Origin: Novipirellula artificiosorum
GTDB taxonomy: Bacteria; Planctomycetota; Planctomycetia; Pirellulales; Pirellulaceae
Direction of reading: 5' to 3'
Assembly (NCBI RefSeq): GCF_007860135.1
Contig: NZ_SJPV01000006.1
Coordinates: 442,127-506,126, forward strand
Length of the DNA: 64,000 nucleotides
The notes under the pieces are model-generated. The model did not search any database. It was not told the DNA's origin and saw only the letters and a list, made by a program, of their open reading frames with translations. The position numbers were made by a program, and so were the translations under genes. This document shows positions 27,238 through 35,163 of this stretch, one piece after another (position 1 is the stretch's first letter; each line of letters opens with the position of its first letter).

Positions 27238-27645
27238 TCGCCCGGCCGGCCAGAGTCGTCTGCCTCGGGTACGGTGCTCCCTCGAGTGACATGCTCCCTG
27301 CTCCCTCAGGTACCGCGATCGGGTTGGCGAAAAGGGGCTGGACCTTGAGCCACAACGGCGCGAGGAGCGTACATTTTGACGCACCCCCTGTGGTGGGGTT
27401 TCGCTCTGCTTGCTCTTGCGTTTAAGTTCAAATTGTCGGTATCAACCCTTTAATGGTGATGATGGCCGCGTTAGAATGTGGTGTGGGTCATGGGCTCGCC
27501 AAAACCAAAACGAGGGCGTTTTTGGCTCCGTGAAAGACGTGCAGAAGGCACGCTGGGGCCCCATCACAATCATCCCGATCCTTGATTGCACGATTGCGGT
27601 GGCACACGTTCGATACGATTCGCAAATGATGAAGTGAGGTTAGCC
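27238..27645. other. Intergenic region with a weak hairpin
   Basis: 408 bases between the kinase-like and GYF genes. ACCCC (27383-27387) can pair with GGGGT (27395-27399), followed by TTT, giving a weak terminator-like hairpin. A 75-residue reading frame (27410-27637) has no protein-like features. Nothing else is seen. Confidence 0.4.
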
Positions 27646-27906
27646 ATGGGAGCAGGTTGGTACTATATGGCAAGCGGATGGATTCGGAAAACACGTCGAA
27701 TCGGCCCGATCTCGGAAGCCGACCTGTTGGTTCGCATCGATGAAGGGAAAATCTCTCCAGAAACATTGCTGCAAAGCAGTAAGACGAAGAGTAAGTGGGT
27801 GCCGATGAAGGCGATTGGTCCCGCGATCAAACGTTGGAACAAGACCCATCCCGACGACGTTGTCATTAAAGAGAGGAAGCCCAAGCCAGAAGAGCATCGA
27901 GAGTAG
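27646..27906 (+). CDS. Small GYF_2-like domain protein
   Basis: 86 residues from the ATG at 27646, preceded by GAAGTGAGG. Nearly the whole protein fits the GYF_2 pattern: GAGWYYMASGW, then GPISEADLLVRIDEGKISPE and TLLQSSKTKSKWVPM. The family mediates protein-protein contacts, usually with proline-rich or membrane partners. It ends with TAG. The same frame stays open straight after this stop and becomes the DUF4129 membrane protein, so the two may once have been, or may still sometimes be, one polypeptide. Confidence 0.82.
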   Translation: MGAGWYYMASGWIRKTRRIGPISEADLLVRIDEGKISPETLLQSSKTKSKWVPMKAIGPAIKRWNKTHPDDVVIKERKPKPEEHRE

Positions 27907-27972
27907 ACCCCAATTGAAACCAAGCTCGCTCACAAAACGGTTGCTGATTACGCCGCAATAGCCGTTGCGCCT

Positions 27973-29715
27973 GTGCTGATCTTCTTGATGCTCAGCAGTT
28001 TGGGCAATTTCTTGATGCTGGTTCTTTACCGGGGCAACTTTGCGGTACGCGGGTCGTGGACGCTATTGATGTTCACGATGGGCACCGTCGCGGTCGCTCG
28101 CGTCGCCATTGAAAACGATCGCAAGTATGCTTTGGGTTATCAAGTGGCACTTGGGTTGGCCAGTTTGGTGGCGATGCTGCGTTTCTTTGGTTCGCCCATT
28201 TTCAGCACCTTCATGTTGGCACTGATCGGTTACTTGGCCGACCGAATTGTCTACGACTGCACGCTGATCGATGAATCGCTCGATGCGAGCGGCCAAGGCC
28301 TGATCGACACGGGGCGGCATTTTGTTCGCAGTCAGCTGGAAGCGAGCCAGCAGCGCAGTGTGGAGGGTGAACCGGCTCCAAGCGATCCGGCGCCAAAGTC
28401 GGTGCGACGAAGGAAGACGCATCAACCGGGACGGACCGTCATGTACCTTGCTCTCGGTGCGCTGCCGTTGTTTGGATTGGGCCAATTCTTTATCAGTAGC
28501 AATCCGGACAGTTCGAGCCGTGCAATGTGGTTGCTGGCGATCTACCTGTTTTCAAGTTTTTCGCTGCTGGTCACGACGAGTTTCTTGGGGCTTCGTCGTT
28601 ACTTGCGTCAACGCCACACCGAAATGCCTGCGGACGTCTCGGTCGGATGGATGGTGGGGGGATTGGGGTTGATCGCGCTCATCCTCATCGTTTCCTATCT
28701 CGCACCCAAGCCGGGGCAGACCCTTGCCTCGTTCAAGCCGCCCGGCTTTTTGAAGTCAGCCGAGGATTTGACTCCAAGCCAGTTTGGTTGGGGGGATGAG
28801 GCAACGAAGAAGAAGAGTCCCGGTGCCGCGACAACCGGCAACGATAAGAACGCGGGTGAGAAAGAGGTGCAGGAGCTATCGAGCCAACAGGGAGCACCGC
28901 CGGGTGATTCAGGAGACGGGAAGGCCGAGCAGGGGCCTGCAGGGAAACAAAAGGGTGGCAAACAGCCCGCCGAAGGCAGTTCGTCCTCAGCTGACGGGAA
29001 AAAGCAGCAAGGTGAGCAGGGTGACCAAGGGGATCCGTCGGATCGCAAAGATGCCGAGAGCCCGAACGCGGAACCGCCGCAAGGCGATTCGACGGTAACC
29101 GAAACGCAGCCCAGGGATGCATCGGAGCAGACAGCCCAGCAGCAAGAGACTGCGAAGAATGAAAACGGAGAAGGGAATCGATCCGCAGCGGACAATGAAA
29201 AGCCATCGTCAAGCGTGTTGAAGCCGATCGCCAACGTGATTTCGATGATCGGTTCGATCCTACGCTGGCTCATCATGGTCGTATTGATGGGAGTGATTGG
29301 AGTGTTTTTGTGGATCCACCGCGAAGCGATTCTTGATTGGTGGAATCGACTTTGGAACCGAAACCGTGACCAGGACTCGGTGGAGTCAGCGCAGCCCTTG
29401 GAGCTCGAGGCATTGGACTCTCAGCGTCCGTTCTCCTCGTTCCGAAACCCCGTCGGCAAAGAAAAGGATCCTCGCCAGGTGGTGATTGTTACCTTTCAAG
29501 CCTTCGAAGCTTGGGCCCGCGAGCAAGGAGCCAGTCGCCGCAAAGACGAAACGCCGACTGAGTTTTTGAAGCGAATGGCGACGACACTCCCGGATGTCTC
29601 GTCCGCAGCGAACCAAGTGGTCGATGCGTACAACCGCGTCGTCTATGGTGATGGTGCCGCCACGTCGTCCGACGTTTCTGCTGCCGCGGTGGTTTGGCAC
29701 AATATGGCCCGTTAA
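27973..29715 (+). CDS. Membrane protein with C-terminal DUF4129-like domain
   Basis: 580 residues from the GTG at 27973. The frame is open back to the TAG of the GYF gene (27904), and the 20 extra codons from an ATT at 27913 (IETKLAHKTVADYAAIAVAP) read like a natural start of the first membrane helix, so the real start may be upstream. Four to five membrane helices occupy the first 250 residues. A hydrophilic, Gln/Gly/Glu-rich linker follows (about 270-410), then another membrane helix (about 425-447) and a DUF4129-like cytoplasmic tail (VTFQAFEAWAREQGASRRKD, then TPTEFLKRMA). DUF4129 proteins often accompany transglutaminase-like and MoxR/vWA genes, none of which is here. The function is unknown. 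Confidence 0.82.
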   Translation: MLIFLMLSSLGNFLMLVLYRGNFAVRGSWTLLMFTMGTVAVARVAIENDRKYALGYQVALGLASLVAMLRFFGSPIFSTFMLALIGYLADRIVYDCTLIDESLDASGQGLIDTGRHFVRSQLEASQQRSVEGEPAPSDPAPKSVRRRKTHQPGRTVMYLALGALPLFGLGQFFISSNPDSSSRAMWLLAIYLFSSFSLLVTTSFLGLRRYLRQRHTEMPADVSVGWMVGGLGLIALILIVSYLAPKPGQTLASFKPPGFLKSAEDLTPSQFGWGDEATKKKSPGAATTGNDKNAGEKEVQELSSQQGAPPGDSGDGKAEQGPAGKQKGGKQPAEGSSSSADGKKQQGEQGDQGDPSDRKDAESPNAEPPQGDSTVTETQPRDASEQTAQQQETAKNENGEGNRSAADNEKPSSSVLKPIANVISMIGSILRWLIMVVLMGVIGVFLWIHREAILDWWNRLWNRNRDQDSVESAQPLELEALDSQRPFSSFRNPVGKEKDPRQVVIVTFQAFEAWAREQGASRRKDETPTEFLKRMATTLPDVSSAANQVVDAYNRVVYGDGAATSSDVSAAAVVWHNMAR

Positions 29716-29817
29716 ACAATCTGGCCCGTTAAACAATCTGGCCCGTTAAACAATCTGGCCCGTTAAACAATCTGGCCCGTTAAACAATCTGGCCCGTTAA
29801 ACAATCTGGCCCGTTAA
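29702..29817. repeat. Tandem repeat, 17-base unit, 7 copies
   Basis: GGCCCGTTA recurs seven times at exact 17-base steps from 29706 to 29808, with unit GGCCCGTTAAACAATCT. The first, slightly different copy contains the last codons and stop of the DUF4129 gene. The last copy holds the reverse stop (TTA) of the phosphoesterase gene. The array therefore fills the whole space between two convergent genes. Confidence 0.95.
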
Positions 29818-30584
29818 CGCGACGATCGGTTACCCCCATTTTCGCAGTCGAACTCAATTTCGATGGGATGAAACGGAACGTGGCGTATTGCTGCGCCGCC
29901 GCTATAGAACTGCATCTGATGATGTTCGTATCCAAGCACCATTCGATGGGTGTGTCCAAACACGACGCGGCGGATCCCGTTGTCGAAGTTGAGATCATGC
30001 AGATCGAGAAACCGCGCTAACTTGTTCACCGCCATCCGATTGCGATGGGCAATCGCCGCGGCGACCTTGTGCCCCCGCGCGGCGACGATCGCATCATAAG
30101 GGGCAAATCGCCACAATGGCGCGCGTTTCTTGTCAGCCCATTTTTGGCGGTAGTTCTCAAAACGTGCGATTGTCCCACGGCCTTCGATTTGATCGCCGTG
30201 AAGCATCACGGTGTCATCGATACGCAAAACGTCGCCCATCAAAACGAAGTTGGATTGATCGTCCACTTGACGACGGACCTCATCCAAGAAGGCAGGGCTG
30301 GCATCATGATTGCCGCACAGGAAAACGAATTGATGATTGGGAAACCGGTTGTGCCACGATCGCAAATAGCCACTTGCGAAACGGACGGCTTCCAACTCGT
30401 CGCGAAAACGGCTCCAGCGAAAATCAAACAGGTCGCCTCCCCACACCACCACATCCGATCGCTCGATCATCGACGCGATCAAGTACTCGTGTTCTTCCGC
30501 CGTGCTCCGCGAACTCATTAAATGTAGGTCCGAGATGAAAACCACTCGTTTCGGCAGCGGTTTGCTGGGCCAGTCGTGGATCAC
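29814..30584 (-). CDS. LpxH-like calcineurin-type metallophosphoesterase
   Basis: 256 residues starting at the GTG at 30584, which overlaps the pgi stop as GTGA; the frame runs on upstream only within pgi. All metallophosphoesterase motifs are present: DLH (Asp19, His21), GGDLFDF (Asp51), CGNHD, a later HGDQ and GHTH. The length and pattern resemble UDP-2,3-diacylglucosamine diphosphatase and related phosphoesterases. Lipid A synthesis is a possible role, but several subfamilies share these motifs. The overlap implies translation coupled to pgi. The gene ends inside the 17-base repeat array. Confidence 0.85.
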   Translation of the reverse strand: MIHDWPSKPLPKRVVFISDLHLMSSRSTAEEHEYLIASMIERSDVVVWGGDLFDFRWSRFRDELEAVRFASGYLRSWHNRFPNHQFVFLCGNHDASPAFLDEVRRQVDDQSNFVLMGDVLRIDDTVMLHGDQIEGRGTIARFENYRQKWADKKRAPLWRFAPYDAIVAARGHKVAAAIAHRNRMAVNKLARFLDLHDLNFDNGIRRVVFGHTHRMVLGYEHHQMQFYSGGAAIRHVPFHPIEIEFDCENGGNRSSR

Positions 30585-32221
30585 GACGACTTCAACTCGC
30601 GATAACGCTGGATCAATTGATTGGTCGAGCTGTCGTGATTGAGGGGCGAGTCGGTTGATTGCAGTTCCGGAATGATTTGCTGGGCAAGGACTTTGCCCAA
30701 CTCCACGCCCCATTGATCAAACGAGTCGATTTGCCAAATCACTCCTTGCACGAAGACACTGTGTTCATAGAGCGCGATCAATTTCCCAAGTACCGCCGGA
30801 GTCAAGCGATCGATCAAAAGAGTGTTCGAAGGTCGATTGCCTTCGAAAACACGATGAGGGATTAACTCCGCTTCGGTCCCTTCGTCCTTGACCTGTTGTT
30901 GCGTCTTGCCCATGGCGAGTGCCTCGCCTTGTGCAATCACGTTGGCGACTAAGTAATCTTGATGGCTACCCCGTGGATTCAGTGAGTTGACGAATGCGAT
31001 GAAGTCGCACGGAATCAAATGGGTCCCTTGATGAATCAGTTGATAGAACGAGTGCTGGCCGTTCGTTCCTGGTTCGCCCCAGAAGATTGGACTCGTATCG
31101 TAATCCACACGCGTTCCGGCCAAGGTCGTGGATTTGCCATTGCTTTCCATTGTCAACTGCTGCAGATAGGCTGGGAAACGTTTCAGGTACTGATCGTAAG
31201 GCAGCACTGCAACCGTTGAAGCCCCAAAAAAGTTGGCATACCAAACCGTCAATAGCCCCATGATCACCGGTAAGTTCTGATCGAAGGGTGCGGTCCGGAA
31301 GTGTTGGTCCATTTCATGGAAACCATCGAGCAGTTCGCGAAAGTGCTTGGGCCCAATGGCAAGCATCGTTGACAACCCGATTGCCGCATCCATGGAATAG
31401 CGGCCACCGACCCAGTCCCAGAAGACAAACATGTTGTCGGTGTCGATCCCAAACTCCTTGACTTTTTCGGCATTGGTGGAAACCGCAACGAAGTGCTTCG
31501 CCACCGCGGATTCATCGTCCCCGAGTCCGCTCAGCAACCACGACCGTGCCGATCGGGCATTGGTCATCGTTTCCAGCGTCGTGAACGTCTTGGAGGAGAC
31601 AATGAAGAGTGTTTCTGCTGGATCAAGGTCACGCGTCGCTTCGAAAAAATCGGTTCCGTCGACATTCGAAACATAACGCAGCGTTAGGTTGCGGTTGCTA
31701 TAGTGCCGCAGCGCCTCGTAGGCCATGACAGGACCAAGATCCGATCCGCCGATCCCAATGTTGACGACGTTGCGAATTGGCTTTCCGGTATGGCCTTTCC
31801 AGCGACCGTCGGTGACTCGGCTACAAAACCCAGACATCTTGTCGAGGACTTCGTGCACACCCGGAACAATGTTCTCACCTTCGAACTCGATTTTCGCTTC
31901 GCGAGGAGCCCGCAGCGCCGTGTGTAGCACCGCACGCCGCTCGGTGACATTGATTTTTTCACCTTTAAACATCGCCTCGATGTGCTGTTTCAATTGGGCG
32001 GATTCCGCCAGCCGGGTCAGTTGTTGAACCGTTTCGGCATTGATGCGATTTTTTGAGTAGTCGAGAGTCAGTCCAATCGCGTCGACCGTGAAGGTCTTGG
32101 CCCGATCGGCATCCTCCGCAAACCATTGCCGAAGGTGCTTGTCTTTGATCTGCTCAAAATGATCCGAAAGCGATTTCCAGGCGTCGGTCGATGTCAAACC
32201 GTTAGCATTCGTGGCGGTCAT
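30581..32221 (-). CDS. pgi: Glucose-6-phosphate isomerase
   Basis: 546 residues, the length of the long bacterial/eukaryotic type. It interconverts glucose-6-phosphate and fructose-6-phosphate in the cytoplasm. Signatures are NIGIGGSDLGPVMAYEAL (phosphate site), FIVSSKTFTTLETMTNARSA, and the catalytic Glu region WGEPGTNGQHSFYQLIHQGT. The C-terminal VIWQIDSFDQWGVELGKVLA contains the conserved Gln and Lys region. It is the first gene of a pair with the phosphoesterase, with a GTGA stop-start overlap. Confidence 0.97.
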   Translation of the reverse strand: MTATNANGLTSTDAWKSLSDHFEQIKDKHLRQWFAEDADRAKTFTVDAIGLTLDYSKNRINAETVQQLTRLAESAQLKQHIEAMFKGEKINVTERRAVLHTALRAPREAKIEFEGENIVPGVHEVLDKMSGFCSRVTDGRWKGHTGKPIRNVVNIGIGGSDLGPVMAYEALRHYSNRNLTLRYVSNVDGTDFFEATRDLDPAETLFIVSSKTFTTLETMTNARSARSWLLSGLGDDESAVAKHFVAVSTNAEKVKEFGIDTDNMFVFWDWVGGRYSMDAAIGLSTMLAIGPKHFRELLDGFHEMDQHFRTAPFDQNLPVIMGLLTVWYANFFGASTVAVLPYDQYLKRFPAYLQQLTMESNGKSTTLAGTRVDYDTSPIFWGEPGTNGQHSFYQLIHQGTHLIPCDFIAFVNSLNPRGSHQDYLVANVIAQGEALAMGKTQQQVKDEGTEAELIPHRVFEGNRPSNTLLIDRLTPAVLGKLIALYEHSVFVQGVIWQIDSFDQWGVELGKVLAQQIIPELQSTDSPLNHDSSTNQLIQRYRELKSS

Positions 32222-32331
32222 TGCGTCTGTTTCCCTCGTAGATTCAAAATCGAAGCGTTTGCCGCGAATCTATCGAAAACGAGGGGTTTCGAACAGCGGG
32301 GAATAGAAAGCCCAGCCAAACTCGAGCGAAA

Positions 32332-33474
32332 TCAAGCAGGAGCGGGACGGCCGTAGTAGTAGCCTTGACCAAGATGGAAACCGAGTTCGGTGCAGGTCTC
32401 CGATTCTGCTTCGGTTTCGACTCCTTCGGCTAATGCCATGATGTCGAGGTCGCAAACCATGTTGACCAGATTCGACAGCATCTTTCGTCGACAACTGTCC
32501 GCGGTATCAATATCGCGAATCAAAGAGATATCGAATTTGACGATATGGGGTCGTGCTTCAATCAATTCCGCCAGTCTCGCCTGACCTGAACCGAAGTCAT
32601 CGTAGGCCAGTTTGATGTCTTGCTCATCGAGTGCCGCAACCAGGTCCTTCATCACGGCGCGATCGGTAACGGTCGATTCGTGGATTTCCAACACGATGTT
32701 GGCGTTGCCCGCCATTTCGCGAGTTTGAACCAACGATTCAATCAGTCCTGCGCAGTCATCCATTTCTTTGGGATGCGTGTTGACGAACAATTGTGGACCT
32801 TCGGGGAAATCTCGTCCGACACGAATTCCTTCCCAGCGCAACAGTCGACTCAGTTCGACCTCCAGACTCAGTTGTTCGGCAGCATGAAACATCGCTCCCA
32901 CCGATTCGAGACCAAAGACACTGCCTCGACCAAGGATTTCGTGACCGATGATTTCGTGGGTACCGGTCGTGAGGTCGACAATCGTTTGAAAATGTGGCTT
33001 CACGAGCCGTTCTGCCATCAAGCGGTCGAACTGCACCAGTGCGAGAGCTTGGTCACAAATGTTCTCGGCATAGGTCCCATTGGTCGCGCCGGTTGCGGAT
33101 TGGCGGTAGACTCGAAAAGGTGCTTCGGCGAAGTGGATCAATTCCTCTTCGCCAATTTTGACCGGCTGTTTCGGCACGACACGTTTGCCGTTGATGTAGG
33201 TGCCGTTGGTGCTACCCAAGTCTGTCAACCACAAGCCGCCCTCCTTGACGCTCAGCGATGCATGTTGGCCGCTGACGGTGCGAAATTGAAGCCGCAAAGA
33301 TACGCCTGGCTTGCGCCCGATCACGTAGGGCTCGTCGTCAATTGGCAAGTGGATAATGGTTTCACCGGGTTGCGTCGGACCCGACAAAAACCAAACGTCC
33401 TCCACCAGCGCAGTGCTGCGCCGCAGTCGTTCTAACGTTAAGTTGTCGATCGTAGGCATGCAAATCACATTCAT
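32332..33474 (-). CDS. FHA-EAL domain protein
   Basis: 380 residues from the ATG at 33474; a second ATG at 33459 is equally possible and neither has a clear ribosome site. The N-terminal FHA domain (about 45-120) has IGRKPG, the phosphothreonine-binding SGQHASL, and STNGTYINGKRV. The C-terminal EAL domain (about 145-378) keeps EILGR (an ExLxR form), VLEIHEST, YDDFGSGQ, VKFDISLI, AEGVETEAE and GQGYYYGRP, so it may hydrolyse c-di-GMP. The FHA domain would let kinase-made phosphothreonines control it. It diverges from the AAA+ gene, which precedes a Ser/Thr kinase fusion gene. Confidence 0.9.
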   Translation of the reverse strand: MNVICMPTIDNLTLERLRRSTALVEDVWFLSGPTQPGETIIHLPIDDEPYVIGRKPGVSLRLQFRTVSGQHASLSVKEGGLWLTDLGSTNGTYINGKRVVPKQPVKIGEEELIHFAEAPFRVYRQSATGATNGTYAENICDQALALVQFDRLMAERLVKPHFQTIVDLTTGTHEIIGHEILGRGSVFGLESVGAMFHAAEQLSLEVELSRLLRWEGIRVGRDFPEGPQLFVNTHPKEMDDCAGLIESLVQTREMAGNANIVLEIHESTVTDRAVMKDLVAALDEQDIKLAYDDFGSGQARLAELIEARPHIVKFDISLIRDIDTADSCRRKMLSNLVNMVCDLDIMALAEGVETEAESETCTELGFHLGQGYYYGRPAPA

Positions 33475-33748
33475 TCAACAATGACATCACCGGGGGGTCT
33501 TTCTGCCGATCAGGGCGACCGCCGTCAAAAATGTAGGTTGCAATTCTTGAGGGAGTTGACAAAACGCCAGTTTTTTCTTCATGAATTCTACTTTTCTCAG
33601 ACGGGTTGTCGCCTGCCTCGAATTGCAAGCTAGGTTTGAACGCGGCAATGCAACCGAACCTCGGGGATGCCGACGCAGGTGTGACGATTATTCGGCTCAC
33701 CCCGACGACTTGATCGCTCGTCCCACGCATACAACCCAACCAAACGTT

Positions 33749-35074
33749 ATGGCTGTACTTACAAACGACACACAATCTTTCGAACCCAGCATGCTTGGTG
33801 GGCTGCTATCGGACGATACGTTCTGGCCGGCACAACCGCGCGACATGCACGAAACGGGATTAAGCGGATCCTATGTCGATGGATTGCTTGTCAAAATTCT
33901 TCTGGTAACGGGAACCGTCAGTGGCCGAAATTGCTCGGAAAAGATTGGTTTGCCGTTTCGTGTGGTGGAGCCTTTGCTCGATTCGCTTCGCACGCGGAAG
34001 TTGGTGACGCATGTTCGACCTGCTCCGTTCAATGATTACTACTATTCCTTGACCGACGCAGGTCAAAAGCAGGCACAGAACCAGATGCAGCATTGCAGCT
34101 ATACCGGTGCTGCTCCCGTCCCGCTCGCGGACTACGTGCTCAGCGTTGAAGCTCAAGCCGCAGGGATCGATCCGATTGATCGCGATCAGCTTCGCGCCGC
34201 GCTGCAGTCGATCTCGTACCAAAACGAACTGTTGGACCTGCTCGGTCCCGCCGTCAATAGCAACACGGGGATGTTCCTCTTCGGGCCTCCCGGCAACGGC
34301 AAAACGACGATCGCCCGTTGCTTGACGCAGTGCCTCGGTCAAGAAATTTGGATTCCCAATGCAATTTTGGATGATGGCAATTTGATTAAGTTGCAGGATG
34401 ATGCGTTTCACCGTCCGGCGCCTGTGCCCGAGGTGGGAGGTGACATTCTAAGGGGCCAAGAATGGGATCATCGCTGGATACGGATCCGTCGGCCGACGGT
34501 GGTTGTGGGTGGCGAGCTCGTGATGGGCAATCTTGAAGTTCGCCACGATCCTCGATCGAATATCTGCGAAGCACCGTTGCAAATGAAAAGCAATTGTGGT
34601 TGCTTGCTGATTGATGACTTTGGTCGACAGCGGATTGCACCCGAGGAGCTTTTGAATCGTTGGATCGTGCCGCTCGAGAATAAATGTGACTACTTGACGC
34701 TTCCAACAGGCAAGAAGATTCAGATTCCGTTTGAACAGTTGATCATTTTTTCGACCAACATTGATCCCAACTCGCTGGTTGATGAAGCATTCCTTCGCCG
34801 AGTCCCTTACAAAATCTTTGTCTCGGATCCTTCGCCGGAAGAGTACCGAAAGCTGATTCAAGCGGTCATCAAGCAACTCGGGTTCCCCGATACACCGCAA
34901 GCGGCGGATCATTTATTTAAGTACTACGAGGACAGCGGTCGCAAGATGCGACGTTGTCATCCGCGAGATTTACTGACTCAGGTCGCCAATTTCTGCAAAT
35001 ACCGAAACATCCCGCTGACACTGCAGCCCGATTATTTGGATCAAGCTTGCAAGAGCTATTTCAGCCAATTGTAG
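33749..35074 (+). CDS. wHTH-AAA+ ATPase
   Basis: 441 residues from the ATG at 33749; the upstream in-frame extension is Arg/Cys-rich and not protein-like. Residues about 44-109 form a winged helix (LLVKILLVTGTVSGRNCSEK, then FRVVEPLLDSLRTRKLV and YYSLTDAG). The AAA+ core has Walker A GPPGNGKTT (179-187), Walker B CLLIDDFG (285-292), sensor 1 FSTN (334-337) and a possible arginine finger FLRR. It contains a beta-rich insert (RIRRPTVVVGGELVMGNLEV) between A and B. No family name comes to mind beyond a planctomycete AAA+ type. The kinase-tubulin gene follows 89 bases later, making a likely operon. Confidence 0.85.
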   Translation: MAVLTNDTQSFEPSMLGGLLSDDTFWPAQPRDMHETGLSGSYVDGLLVKILLVTGTVSGRNCSEKIGLPFRVVEPLLDSLRTRKLVTHVRPAPFNDYYYSLTDAGQKQAQNQMQHCSYTGAAPVPLADYVLSVEAQAAGIDPIDRDQLRAALQSISYQNELLDLLGPAVNSNTGMFLFGPPGNGKTTIARCLTQCLGQEIWIPNAILDDGNLIKLQDDAFHRPAPVPEVGGDILRGQEWDHRWIRIRRPTVVVGGELVMGNLEVRHDPRSNICEAPLQMKSNCGCLLIDDFGRQRIAPEELLNRWIVPLENKCDYLTLPTGKKIQIPFEQLIIFSTNIDPNSLVDEAFLRRVPYKIFVSDPSPEEYRKLIQAVIKQLGFPDTPQAADHLFKYYEDSGRKMRRCHPRDLLTQVANFCKYRNIPLTLQPDYLDQACKSYFSQL

Positions 35075-35163
35075 ATTTGACGAGCCACTTCCAGTCGCAA
35101 CGAGAGATTCTCGCTTCCGAAGAAACGATCCCCCAACAATCTTGTTCGAAAGCCGCTGTTTAG

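Noticed and set aside
27410..27637. 75-residue gene between the kinase-like and GYF genes
   Set aside because: Composition is not protein-like, and there is no ribosome site or recognisable segment.
29702..29817. CRISPR array
   Set aside because: The 17-base units are directly contiguous with no unique spacers and there are no cas genes; the same holds for the 16- and 22-base arrays.
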